From Myxococcales bacterium (GTDB lineage: Bacteria > Myxococcota_A > Polyangia > Fen-1088), in contig PMJO01000274.1 of assembly GCA_003158455.1 (NCBI GenBank), positions 314-57,967 on the forward strand: 57,654 nt of DNA, in the 5' to 3' direction. The notes beneath the pieces were generated by a model that was given only the letters and a program-made list of their open reading frames with translations, searched no databases and had not been told where the DNA came from. Made by a program: the position numbers and the translations under genes. This document shows positions 25,154-32,533 of the stretch, piece by piece. The first letter of the stretch is position 1. Each line of letters starts with the position of its first letter.

Positions 25154-26128
25154 TCACGGATTCAGCGCTGCCAGCCCCTGTTGGAAGGATACGCTCGGGC
25201 GAAAGCCTAGCTCGCGTTCGGCCTTGCGGTTGTCGTAGCAACAGTCGCTGGCCATGAGGCGCACGCCGTAGCGGGTGAAGGGCGGGGGCGAGCGCCGGCG
25301 CAGCAGGCGGGCCACGCCTTCCATCGCGGCTGCGGCGGCGTAGATGAAGAAGAAGGGGACGGACCAGTGCGGTCGTGCCGTGCCCAAGCGTGCGGCCAGG
25401 CCATCGATAACCTCGCGCGCGGTCACGGTCTCGCCGTCGGTCAGGTGATACACTTGTCCGGCCGCGGCTGGGGCTTCGGCAGCAAGCCGCAGCCCTAGGG
25501 TGAGATTGTCGACATGAGAAAGCGCCAGCCGGTTGCTCGCGCGGCCGATATAGACCGCGCGCCCGCGGCGCAACAGGGCCGCGATGCGCGGGGTGATGCT
25601 GGGATCGCCCGGTCCCCAGATCGCCCCTGGCCGAATCGCGACGGTCGAGAGATCGTGCTGGCCATTCGCCGCAAGCACGAGCTTTTCCGCCGCGATCTTG
25701 CTCGCCGTGTACGCGTCGTGCGGCGAAGCATCGTAGGGGCTCTGCTCGTCCACCGCGGCGCCCTGACGTGGCAGACCCAACACGGTCAGCGAGCTGACGT
25801 GCACCAGGCGCTCGACGCCGGCATCCTGGCAGGCCGCCACCAGGTTGCGCGTGCCATCCAGGTTGACGCCAAAGAATTCGCGCCGCGGCCCCCAGTCCGG
25901 CACCTTGGCTGCGGCGTGAAACACCACCTGCTGGCCGCGGGCAGCCTCGCGCAGCGATGCCGAGTCGCACACATCACCACGTACGATCTCCGCGCCGAGG
26001 CCGGCCAAGCGGCGCAAGTCGCTGGTGGTCCGAACCAACGCTCGCACCTTGACCCCGCGTCGGCACAGGGCCGCCACCAAGTTGCCGCCGAGAAAACCCG
26101 ATGCCCCGGTAACCAGCGCGGCTTTCAT
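25154..26128 (-). CDS. NAD(P)-dependent epimerase/dehydrogenase (3-beta-HSD-like)
   Basis: A 324-residue extended short-chain dehydrogenase. The Rossmann motif TGASGFLGG is at residues 7-15; the NAD-binding DVCDSASL and VFHAAA follow; the catalytic Tyr-Lys is in YTASK; and RPGAIWGPGD is typical of the 3-beta-hydroxysteroid dehydrogenase/isomerase and NAD-epimerase group. The substrate may be a sterol, a nucleotide sugar or a hopanoid intermediate and cannot be decided here. The ATG at 26128 fits the fold start and overlaps the stop of the upstream lipoprotein by ATGA, so the two are coupled. Confidence 0.88.
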   Translation of the reverse strand: MKAALVTGASGFLGGNLVAALCRRGVKVRALVRTTSDLRRLAGLGAEIVRGDVCDSASLREAARGQQVVFHAAAKVPDWGPRREFFGVNLDGTRNLVAACQDAGVERLVHVSSLTVLGLPRQGAAVDEQSPYDASPHDAYTASKIAAEKLVLAANGQHDLSTVAIRPGAIWGPGDPSITPRIAALLRRGRAVYIGRASNRLALSHVDNLTLGLRLAAEAPAAAGQVYHLTDGETVTAREVIDGLAARLGTARPHWSVPFFFIYAAAAAMEGVARLLRRRSPPPFTRYGVRLMASDCCYDNRKAERELGFRPSVSFQQGLAALNP

Positions 26129-26637
26129 TCCACGCTCACCTGACACGGCACGAAGACCGCCCGCTGCTGGCATTCCTCGCACGCGGGCGTCACCGGTGCG
26201 CACTTTGTGATTGGGGTGCAGACGCTTGCTGTCTGCAGCGAACCCACGAGCGACACCCGGGGGTATCCGACGATGCCATCGCTCGCGCTCTTCATGAACC
26301 CGGAGGATTCCAGGAAGCACTTGCTCGTGAATGGTTCCCCGCTGCACGCCGCGGGAATGGCGCTCGTCGGAATCCGTTCAGACAGGTAGACATCGAGGTT
26401 GCAGCCAAGTCTTTGTTTCGATTGATAGGCCGGGAGGCTGGCAAAGCCTTGGTTCGCACACACCGATCCGTCGACCAAGTAGCCATCTAGCACCTCGTTA
26501 CCGCAAGCACCGGATCCGGACCCGGGGTTGTCGAGTGCGGTCCTGCCGCAGGCGGTGCTCGCAGCGAAGGCAAGGGCCAACAACACGAGAGGCTGAGTTC
26601 TCGTGGCGCTCTTTCTGGTGTCGACCACGAGACGCAT
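26125..26637 (-). CDS. Small Cys-rich lipoprotein
   Basis: A 170-residue protein with a basic N-terminus, a hydrophobic segment (PLVLLALAFAASTAC) and a lipobox Cys at about residue 30. The mature part has eleven or so further Cys, including CGNEVLDG, CSGEPFTSKCF and CEECQQRAVFVPC at the end, so it is probably disulfide-bonded and surface-attached. No family is recognised. It is coupled by a 4-base overlap to the epimerase/dehydrogenase downstream. Confidence 0.65.
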   Translation of the reverse strand: MRLVVDTRKSATRTQPLVLLALAFAASTACGRTALDNPGSGSGACGNEVLDGYLVDGSVCANQGFASLPAYQSKQRLGCNLDVYLSERIPTSAIPAACSGEPFTSKCFLESSGFMKSASDGIVGYPRVSLVGSLQTASVCTPITKCAPVTPACEECQQRAVFVPCQVSVE

Positions 26638-26954
26638 TCTAGCCCATTGCGCTTCTTCGCTGTGGCCGACGTCCCGCCGCTGGACTCACCGTCGATGAGT
26701 TCCCGAAAATCCTCGAGAAGCCATGGGAGTCCAGGCGGTCCCTGGGGATGAAACTTGGGGGATTACGCACATGACGCATGCCGCGGAAAGTCGTCAATCC
26801 CAGGAAATCAGGCGGATTGGTCCGTGTGGGATCATCAAGACTGGAGGGGGCGCCGACGGGTAGTGGATCAGTTTGAGATAGATGGCGGGATGCACGGAAA
26901 TCGGGGAGAATCAATGGCAAGTTTAGCCCGGTGAATCCATCGGACGCCGGGCGA
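26638..26954. other. Intergenic region without a convincing gene
   Basis: The space lies upstream of the lipoprotein (minus) and after the end of the accessory module. A 93-codon minus frame crosses it, but it has no ribosome-binding site and an unnatural composition. It probably holds the lipoprotein promoter. It also marks the shift from GC-rich core sequence to the lower-GC accessory patch on the right. Confidence 0.5.
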
Positions 26955-27410
26955 TCAAGCGGAAGGGGTGGACGGGAGGATCACGCGGGACAGGAATGAC
27001 AGAACCTTGCCGTAACACGGACCTTCCAGGTCGCTGAGTTCGTGTTCAATATCTACATTTCTGCCGATCTTGCTCGTCCAACTCCCGTTCGGCAACTGCC
27101 TAGCGGCATGCGTGATGTGACCCCCAAGTGCATACAGGGCAACTTTTTCTTGCCCATCTTCTTGGGCCGGATTCATACACGGAGAGTATCCAAGTGTCCC
27201 AAAAGCCTGGATGAAGGCTTCCTCTGTATCAGCCATTGGAACCCCGCGTGGCCAAAACGTCATTGTGGAAGGCCACCACCACCTGCCATTCTGCCCGGCA
27301 GCCCAGGCTATGCAGTTATAGACATATGTAGCCTGACTAGTGACCTTTACTTTTTGGGGAGTAAGCCTAGGGAAGTTCTTGAAGAAGTGTTTTGGATCAT
27401 CGACCTGCAT
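26955..27410 (-). CDS. DUF7689-type hypothetical protein
   Basis: A 151-residue protein with a characteristic order of motifs: YNCIAWAAGQNGRWWWP, AFIQAFGTLGYSPC, DGQEKVALYALGGHITHAAR, then GSWTSKIGRNVDIEHELSDL and EGPCYGKVLSFLSR. The Cys in YNCIAWA with the later His in THAAR and DIEH looks like a cysteine-protease-like catalytic arrangement (NlpC/P60 or papain-like). I recall the family as a domain of unknown function; the name is from memory. The start at 27410 fits the conserved onset and overlaps the previous gene by 14 bases. Confidence 0.72.
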   Translation of the reverse strand: MQVDDPKHFFKNFPRLTPQKVKVTSQATYVYNCIAWAAGQNGRWWWPSTMTFWPRGVPMADTEEAFIQAFGTLGYSPCMNPAQEDGQEKVALYALGGHITHAARQLPNGSWTSKIGRNVDIEHELSDLEGPCYGKVLSFLSRVILPSTPSA

Positions 27411-27882
27411 TCCGAATAGTCCAATTCGTCCAAGCACGCTGCATAGCCAGAAAATCTCCACGGTCAGAGGGATCAACCGGATCCTCTCCGGTGATCTCTG
27501 AAAGAGCCGGGAACCAAAACGCCGTGGTGGATCTAATACGGTCCATTATGAACGGAATGACTCTAGGACCAAAGGAGACTATTGCTCGATAAGCAGGATG
27601 TTTCGCCATCTCATGGACGGAGGATACATTCCGAGTGTCTTCCTCCCACTTACGCGCAAGGAATGAGAAGACATTGGCGAGATACTTCATAGACAAGTCT
27701 GCCCCGACAGCGGACTTGTCAAAGCCACGATATGTTCTAGCCGACCCAAAAGCTGATGTTGAACCCTTCGCAGGCATATTCACGATTTGGCCTTTCTGCC
27801 ATTGCTGTGGATTAAATCTGTAGAATACCGTCGTGGAAGATGCAGCGATTCGGCTGTCACGCATCTCGCATACGTCAGGCAT
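27397..27882 (-). CDS. Hypothetical partner of the DUF7689-type protein
   Basis: A 161-residue protein. The N-terminal half contains TVFYRFNPQQWQKG and is hydrophilic. The C-terminal half, from about residue 78, contains KWEEDTRNVSSVHEMAKHPA, IVSFGPRVIPFIMDRI, FWFPALSEITGEDPVDPSDR and AWTNWTIRNAGR, a pattern I recall as often encoded next to DUF7689-type genes. Its function is unknown. It starts about 6 bases after the preceding stop and overlaps the next gene, so the trio is one operon. ATG 27882 is used; an ATG at 27864 is also in frame. Confidence 0.7.
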   Translation of the reverse strand: MPDVCEMRDSRIAASSTTVFYRFNPQQWQKGQIVNMPAKGSTSAFGSARTYRGFDKSAVGADLSMKYLANVFSFLARKWEEDTRNVSSVHEMAKHPAYRAIVSFGPRVIPFIMDRIRSTTAFWFPALSEITGEDPVDPSDRGDFLAMQRAWTNWTIRNAGR

Positions 27883-27888
27883 CAACCT

Positions 27889-28248
27889 TCATCCTTCTTT
27901 CTTGTTGATCGATTCCATGATCCCGATCATGTTCGACAGCCAATCACGTAAAGCTACGGCTGTCCCCAGGTCGACTATGGCGTCCACCTCCACTTCCCTC
28001 ACGATGGCATGTCGTCCTTCTACCTTAATGGGGGAGACGATTCGGCCTTCCGTAATCTGCATCTCCTCGGTCTGCGGAATTGCATTTCGCTCGCTAAATA
28101 GAGCCATGTGGATCGCTGTCCCGGAAGGGCGAAGCCCTCCATGCACGCCGTCAACATGGATGACTCGGAAGAAGTTGCTCTTGATGTAATCAAAGCGCAC
28201 CTTCCCCGTGATCGGTTCAGGGATGCTTTTTTGTTTTGCGTCACTCAT
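27889..28248 (-). CDS. Hypothetical protein, first gene of the three-gene module
   Basis: A 119-residue protein beginning MSDAKQKSIPEPITGKVRFD. Motifs are YIKSNFFRVIHVDGVHGGLR, IHMALFSERNAIPQ and VREVEVDAIVDLGTAVALRD. The overall plan (short beta-rich body, then a Val-rich strand and a TAxxLxxWL helix) recalls DUF3467-type proteins, at low confidence. The start at 28248 was chosen because the longer frame adds an Arg-rich tail without a ribosome-binding site. Two more genes follow within a few bases. Confidence 0.65.
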   Translation of the reverse strand: MSDAKQKSIPEPITGKVRFDYIKSNFFRVIHVDGVHGGLRPSGTAIHMALFSERNAIPQTEEMQITEGRIVSPIKVEGRHAIVREVEVDAIVDLGTAVALRDWLSNMIGIMESINKKEG

Positions 28249-28404
28249 TTCGATCCGATGGTATCTCATGATACCGCGGACCGCACGCCCCATCCAGATG
28301 GCTACCGTTCTGTCCCGGAATTGTCACCCAATCAGATCCACGATCTCGCCAATCTCCCACACGTGATCTGTGATTCCCGCTGCCGTGGCTGGGGTTACCC
28401 GCAA

Positions 28405-28593
28405 CTACCCCGCCAGCTTGTGCCGGTTCTCGATGGCATGGACCCCTGCCAGTCGTAGCCACGCTGACAGGCTGAGGTGATCCCGCTCTGCAGCCTCGGA
28501 GAACATCGCTTTTTCCTCCTCGGTCAGCCGGATCTGCAGGGGCACGTCTCGCTGCGTCTTGTCTTTCTTCCCTGGTTTTGCTGCCATGCTCAA
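28405..28593 (-). CDS. Small ribbon-helix-helix-type protein
   Basis: A 62-residue basic protein. VPLQIRLTEEEKAMFSEAAE followed by RDHLSLSAWLRLAGV is a typical CopG/MobC-like RHH pattern, with the strand then two helices. Starts at 28593 or 28587 are both possible. It may be a transcriptional repressor or an orphan antitoxin. The interrupted inverted repeat just upstream (28595-28661) is a natural candidate for its own operator. It lies 156 bases before the three-gene module on the same strand. Confidence 0.65.
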   Translation of the reverse strand: MSMAAKPGKKDKTQRDVPLQIRLTEEEKAMFSEAAERDHLSLSAWLRLAGVHAIENRHKLAG

Positions 28594-28594
28594 A

Positions 28595-28661
28595 GTGTAT
28601 ACCGCGTCATGCTAGTGTCAATACATTTCTCTTGCAACATCTGCCATGACGTTGTATACAC
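28595..28661. repeat. Interrupted symmetric repeat between RHH gene and transposase
   Basis: GTGTATAC-CGC-GTCATG (28595-28611) is mirrored by CATGAC-GTT-GTATACAC (28645-28661): 14 of 17 positions pair, with a 33-base interval. It sits exactly between two divergent start regions. It may be a two-site RHH operator, a strong hairpin, or part of an insertion end. Confidence 0.55.
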
Positions 28662-28667
28662 ATATAC

Positions 28668-29648
28668 ATGACAACGCACATGATGGCCGGCCTGAACAAC
28701 CTCACCTTCGTCGAGATGGTGACCCGCTTCCCGAACGAGGCTTCGGCGATGAGCTTTCTCGAAGCCATGCGCTGGCCGACTGGCCCCGTCTGCTCTCATT
28801 GCGGCTGCACCGATGTCTCGCCCGTGGCTTCCAAGCGTGCGCGTCCGATCTTCTACTGCTCCGGCTGCAAGAAGCAGTTCAGCGTGACCACCGGGACGGT
28901 CATGGAAGACAGCAAGATCCCGCTGCACAAGTGGTTGCTGGCCATCCACCTGATGTGCGCCAGCAAGAAGGGTGTCAGCAGTTTGCAGCTTCACCGCATG
29001 CTCGGGATCGCCTACCGTTCAGCTTGGCATCTTTCCCACCGCATCCGTTCCGCGATGACCGAGGCCGCGCCGGAGATCATGTCCGGAACGGTTGAGGCTG
29101 ATGAGGTCTACATCGGCGGGCTACGGCGCGGGAAGGGCCGTGGGTATCGTGGCAACAAGACAGCCGTTGTCGCCATCGTCGAGCGTGGCGGTCGAGCCCA
29201 CGCGCACGTCATGCCAGAGGCCAAGGTCACCAGCGCAACCGTTGCCACTATGTTGGAAGAACACGTTTCCACGGACGCCATCCTGAACACTGACGAGTCT
29301 TCGATCTACACATGGCCAGGACGGGAATTTGCCTCGCACGAGACCGTCAATCACCAGAAAGAAGAGTACGTCAGGCGTGACCGTCGCACGGGCCGAATGG
29401 CATCGACCAACGCGGTTGAAGGGTACTTTGGCAACTTCCGCCGCCAGGTGGACGGGACGCACCACCACGTCAGCTCTGGGCACCTTCCCCGCTACTCAAA
29501 CGAATTCGAGTTCAAGTACAACACTCGCAAGATCACCGACGGCCAGCGCACCGTCCAGACGATTCGCCGTCTTGAGAACCGTCGCCTCACGCTCTACAAG
29601 ATCGCGGAGCACATCCCCTCTTTGCAGGACACGCGCGAATCGCGGTAA
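28668..29648 (+). CDS. IS1595 family transposase
   Basis: A 326-residue, apparently intact transposase. The N-terminal zinc ribbon has CSHCGC and CSGCKKQF; the central HTH-like part has KWLLAIHLMCASKKGVSS; the catalytic core has GTVEADEVYIGG (first Asp), NTDESSIY (second Asp) and the IS1595-specific STNAVEGYFGNFRRQVDGTH near the end. Members of the group catalyse DDE-type cut-and-paste transposition. A small gene follows after 9 bases. Terminal inverted repeats could not be settled (see the findings). Confidence 0.9.
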   Translation: MTTHMMAGLNNLTFVEMVTRFPNEASAMSFLEAMRWPTGPVCSHCGCTDVSPVASKRARPIFYCSGCKKQFSVTTGTVMEDSKIPLHKWLLAIHLMCASKKGVSSLQLHRMLGIAYRSAWHLSHRIRSAMTEAAPEIMSGTVEADEVYIGGLRRGKGRGYRGNKTAVVAIVERGGRAHAHVMPEAKVTSATVATMLEEHVSTDAILNTDESSIYTWPGREFASHETVNHQKEEYVRRDRRTGRMASTNAVEGYFGNFRRQVDGTHHHVSSGHLPRYSNEFEFKYNTRKITDGQRTVQTIRRLENRRLTLYKIAEHIPSLQDTRESR

Positions 29649-29657
29649 GGTGCAGGC

Positions 29658-29861
29658 GTGAAGAAGCGAAAGACGAAACCGAATCCGCCGAAGCGAATTC
29701 CTCAAAAAGAAGAGATGTTCTCGCTTCACCCGATGAAGTTCACGGAGGCGGTCGGTTACCTGTTCAATCCGCCTCACGGGCTGGCCGGGCTCCACTCTAT
29801 CCAGAATCAGCACAAAGCTGAACGGACTAGCTGTTTAGGTCGCGCTTGTCCCAAACCCTGA
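29658..29861 (+). CDS. Small protein downstream of the IS1595 transposase
   Basis: A 67-residue frame with a GTG start 9 bases after the transposase stop. The first part is very basic (KKRKTKPNPPKRIPQKEE), followed by MFSLHPMKFTEAVGYLFNPP. From memory, short proteins with a LHP-x-x-F-x-E-A core often accompany IS1595-type transposases. The last 20 residues overlap the opposite membrane-protein gene and may be a read-through extension of a shorter gene. Its role in transposition is unknown. Confidence 0.5.
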   Translation: MKKRKTKPNPPKRIPQKEEMFSLHPMKFTEAVGYLFNPPHGLAGLHSIQNQHKAERTSCLGRACPKP

Positions 29862-30630
29862 AGCTCATCTTCTCGGACAGATGATCTTCGCTCTTGATCG
29901 TTTCCAGTTGTCCCATCAGGGATGCTTTCTCCGACACGCCCAAGTCTCGATTGACGACTACAATCACGACAACTTTCTTATGCCTACTCTCTTGACCATC
30001 TTCAATTAGCGTGCTGACCAATCCGATCTCGTCCCTCACACGCCGTTCTATTGATACGTCCTCGATCTCTTGCGCTAGCCAGGTTTCAGAAAAGTCTTTC
30101 GGACAGGTTTCGACGAAACAGCTATTCCCAGCTCGGATATGCGTGTATTCGACGTTCAAAGGCGAAAGCTTTCTTTTCCGGTACATGGCTCGCATGATTT
30201 CCGCGTGGAGCGCCCTCGGATCAAACAGCGCGGACGATGGTTTACTATGTGGCGTTACCATCAGGGATGGCAGTTGAGGAGCTTCGTTTATTTTGGGTAT
30301 TTCGGGTGAGCCAAGCCTGGCCTCCAAGTCTTCGATCCGTTTCTTGTTGGCTTGAACTTGAATGGCGAAGTGTAGAAAGACCATCGCCCAAGCGGCTATT
30401 GCAAGGTGCGGGACAAGATGAACCATGAAGGACCCAATCCCAGCCGCAGTCGGCTTTCCAAAGTACGCAAACAGCATAAGGACGCAAACAAAAACACCGA
30501 AGCCCATAGCCTTCACCGCGTGCGGGGACACCTTCGGGAAGAATCTCTTAGCCGTCAGCATTAGGCACTCCACAAAAACACCGTCGATTAGCAACTCCAG
30601 TCCTAGCCAAAACGCATTCGGGTCTTGCAT
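29827..30630 (-). CDS. Membrane protein of unknown function
   Basis: A 267-residue protein. Three hydrophobic segments lie in the first 95 residues (AFWLGLELLIDGVFVE region, MGFGVFVCVLMLFAYFG, LAIAAWAMVFLHFAI), followed by a coiled-coil-like linker (QANKKRIEDLEARLG) and a soluble cytoplasmic domain with KKVVVIVVVNRDLG. The topology suits a small membrane-anchored effector. Base composition is lower in GC than the neighbours and it converges on the IS1595 genes, so it belongs to the accessory patch. No family is recognised; a defence role is only a possibility. Confidence 0.65.
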   Translation of the reverse strand: MQDPNAFWLGLELLIDGVFVECLMLTAKRFFPKVSPHAVKAMGFGVFVCVLMLFAYFGKPTAAGIGSFMVHLVPHLAIAAWAMVFLHFAIQVQANKKRIEDLEARLGSPEIPKINEAPQLPSLMVTPHSKPSSALFDPRALHAEIMRAMYRKRKLSPLNVEYTHIRAGNSCFVETCPKDFSETWLAQEIEDVSIERRVRDEIGLVSTLIEDGQESRHKKVVVIVVVNRDLGVSEKASLMGQLETIKSEDHLSEKMSFRVWDKRDLNS

Positions 30631-30745
30631 GACGCGACATCATATCACTGCACCACTCATAATGTAAGCACAAATGCATCATTGCGTTATCTCTCCGCAG
30701 CATGCGTCAGGTATTCAATCCCCGAAACTTGACGAAGCGCACTTT

Positions 30746-30772
30746 GTGGGTTCTTATCCTACATAAACCCAC
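30746..30772. promoter_or_regulatory. Inverted repeat before the PilZ gene
   Basis: GTGGGTT-N13-AACCCAC has perfect 7-base arms and lies 32 bases before the PilZ ATG, with a direct repeat ACTTTG on both sides. TTGACG at 30729-30734 may be a -35 element, which would put the inverted repeat across the -10 region. Confidence 0.4.
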
Positions 30773-30803
30773 TTTGACTTCCATCTCGAAAGGAGAGGTC
30801 GCC

Positions 30804-31154
30804 ATGAACTTGGACCGTCGGTTCGATGATCGTCTGCCTCTGGAGACACTGCTTTGCGCCTACGTCCTGGATCGGCCCCAGCGCGGCCTTGCTGTCGACA
30901 TCAGCGAGCGCGGGTTGTTCATCAATACCTTGCTCCAGGATCCGAATCCGCCGCGCACGCCGGTGGGTTTGGAATTCAAGCTGCCCGGCATGCCAGAAAG
31001 CATTTGGGCCGCAGGCGAAACCTGCCGCGACACCATGGATGACTACTTCTATGGCATGGGCGTGCGGTTCACTGCCATGGCGTCCCTGCACCAGCGCATG
31101 TTGCACGCCTACTGCCGCCGCGTGCGCCGTCAGCGCAGCGGTCTTTGGGCTTGA
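30804..31154 (+). CDS. PilZ domain protein
   Basis: A 116-residue single PilZ domain. The c-di-GMP-binding signature is present as RRFDDR near residue 5 and DISERGLFI near residue 30, followed by a beta-barrel pattern (VGLEFKLPGMPESIWAAGE, YFYGMGVRF). Such proteins act as c-di-GMP effectors in motility or polysaccharide export. The ATG at 30804 follows AAAGGAGAGG by 6 bases and fits the domain start; the longer upstream frame is rejected. A glycosyltransferase gene follows 66 bases downstream and could be its target pathway. Confidence 0.85.
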   Translation: MNLDRRFDDRLPLETLLCAYVLDRPQRGLAVDISERGLFINTLLQDPNPPRTPVGLEFKLPGMPESIWAAGETCRDTMDDYFYGMGVRFTAMASLHQRMLHAYCRRVRRQRSGLWA

Positions 31155-31220
31155 TCTGCGCCCTGGCGCCGGTCAGACAGCCAAAGCAATCAAGGGGTCC
31201 CAGGCAAGCTGGGAACGGAC

Positions 31221-32456
31221 ATGGATGGAGATGGAAAAAAGGCAGAGCGCAAAACGGTTCTGTGGCTGACCTATGGCCTGCCCTGGCCCACTGACCGCGG
31301 CGGCGCCATCCGCTATTTCAATCTCATTCGTCGGGTGGCGACCCGATACCGCGTCTTGCTTTTCGCCGTGCTCGAATCGGCTGATGAAGCCCGCCACCTG
31401 CCCAAGCTGGCGCCATTTTGTGAGCGGGTCGAGTGGGCCGCTATGCGTGCCGGCTCCGCGGCCGCGCGCGCGCGCGACTTTTGCGGACACCTTCTGCGTG
31501 GTCGGCCGCTGGTCACCTGGCCCTATTGCTCGCGCTCCCTGGAGAGCAAGCTGCACGACTTGATCGGTACCGGCACCGTCGATATTCTTCAGATCGAGCA
31601 TTCCTTTCTTGCTCACTTCCGCGATGCCGTGCCCGACGGCTCGCCCTGCCGGACCATCCTCTCATTCCACAACTTCTGCCAGGCCCAGTCCCGCAGCATG
31701 TTGCGCATGCATGTGGGGGCAGTGGAAAAGCTGGGCTTGCTGGTCAAGGCGGCCCTCATGCGCGGCTGGGAGGCCCGCCATGTCGCGCGTTTCGACCGTT
31801 GCCTGGTGGTCTCTGAAATCGAGGCCCAGCGCCTGCGCGCCGTGGCCGCGGGCACGGCGGTGTCACTGGTCCCCAACGGTGTAGATACGGCCGCCTTGCG
31901 CCCGCTGCCCGAGGCCGCAGCCGGCAAACGCCTGATCTTCGTCGGGCATTTGCGCTATCCGCCCAACATCGACGCGATCCGTTTCCTCGCGCGCCACATT
32001 CTACCCGCCCTGCGCGCGCGTGTCCCCACAGCCTGCTTGACTGTGGTGGGCGAAGGCACGCCGCGGGTGCTGCGCGAGTTCGCGGGGCGCGACGACATCG
32101 AGTTGGTCGGCCGCGCCGGTTCGCCGGTTCCCCACTATCAGGACGCGCATGTGGCGGTCGTGCCCCTGCGCGCGGGTGGGGGAACCCGCCTGAAGATTCT
32201 CGAGGCCATGGCGCTGGGACGACCGGTGGTCTCCACGCCGCTTGGCTGCGAGGGCCTTGCAGTCGAGGACGGCAAGCACCTGCTCATCGCGAAGGACGCT
32301 GACGCTTTCGCCGCAGCAGTGGCGCGCCTGCTGACCGACCGCGCGCTCGCCACCAGCCTGACTCAGCAGGCGCGGGCGCTGGTGGAAAGAGACTACGATT
32401 GGACTGGGATCGCGAATCGCCTCCTCCGCGTCTACGACGAGCTGCTGGCACACTGA
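31221..32456 (+). CDS. Glycosyltransferase family 4 (TIGR03087-like)
   Basis: A 411-residue glycosyltransferase of the GT-B fold. VLWLTYGLPWPTDRGGAIRY at the N-terminus is typical of the sugar transferases near exosortase or exopolysaccharide loci. The C-terminal nucleotide-sugar half has LIFVGHLRYPPNIDAIRFLA, VVPLRAGGGTRLKILEAMAL and GRPVVSTPLGCEGL, with the E-x7-E-like pattern of retaining GT4 enzymes. It transfers a sugar from an activated donor to an unknown acceptor. The adjacent PilZ gene suggests an envelope polysaccharide. Confidence 0.88.
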   Translation: MDGDGKKAERKTVLWLTYGLPWPTDRGGAIRYFNLIRRVATRYRVLLFAVLESADEARHLPKLAPFCERVEWAAMRAGSAAARARDFCGHLLRGRPLVTWPYCSRSLESKLHDLIGTGTVDILQIEHSFLAHFRDAVPDGSPCRTILSFHNFCQAQSRSMLRMHVGAVEKLGLLVKAALMRGWEARHVARFDRCLVVSEIEAQRLRAVAAGTAVSLVPNGVDTAALRPLPEAAAGKRLIFVGHLRYPPNIDAIRFLARHILPALRARVPTACLTVVGEGTPRVLREFAGRDDIELVGRAGSPVPHYQDAHVAVVPLRAGGGTRLKILEAMALGRPVVSTPLGCEGLAVEDGKHLLIAKDADAFAAAVARLLTDRALATSLTQQARALVERDYDWTGIANRLLRVYDELLAH

Positions 32457-32533
32457 TTCTTGGGCTGGTGCCGCGCCCGTCGCCCCCGCCCCACCGCTAT
32501 GGCAGCTGTCCCACCGAGCGCGACTAGCCAAAA

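Noticed and set aside
26639-26920. 93-codon minus frame in the gap before the accessory module
   Set aside because: It has no ribosome-binding site, no recognisable feature and unusual composition; I treat the gap as non-coding.
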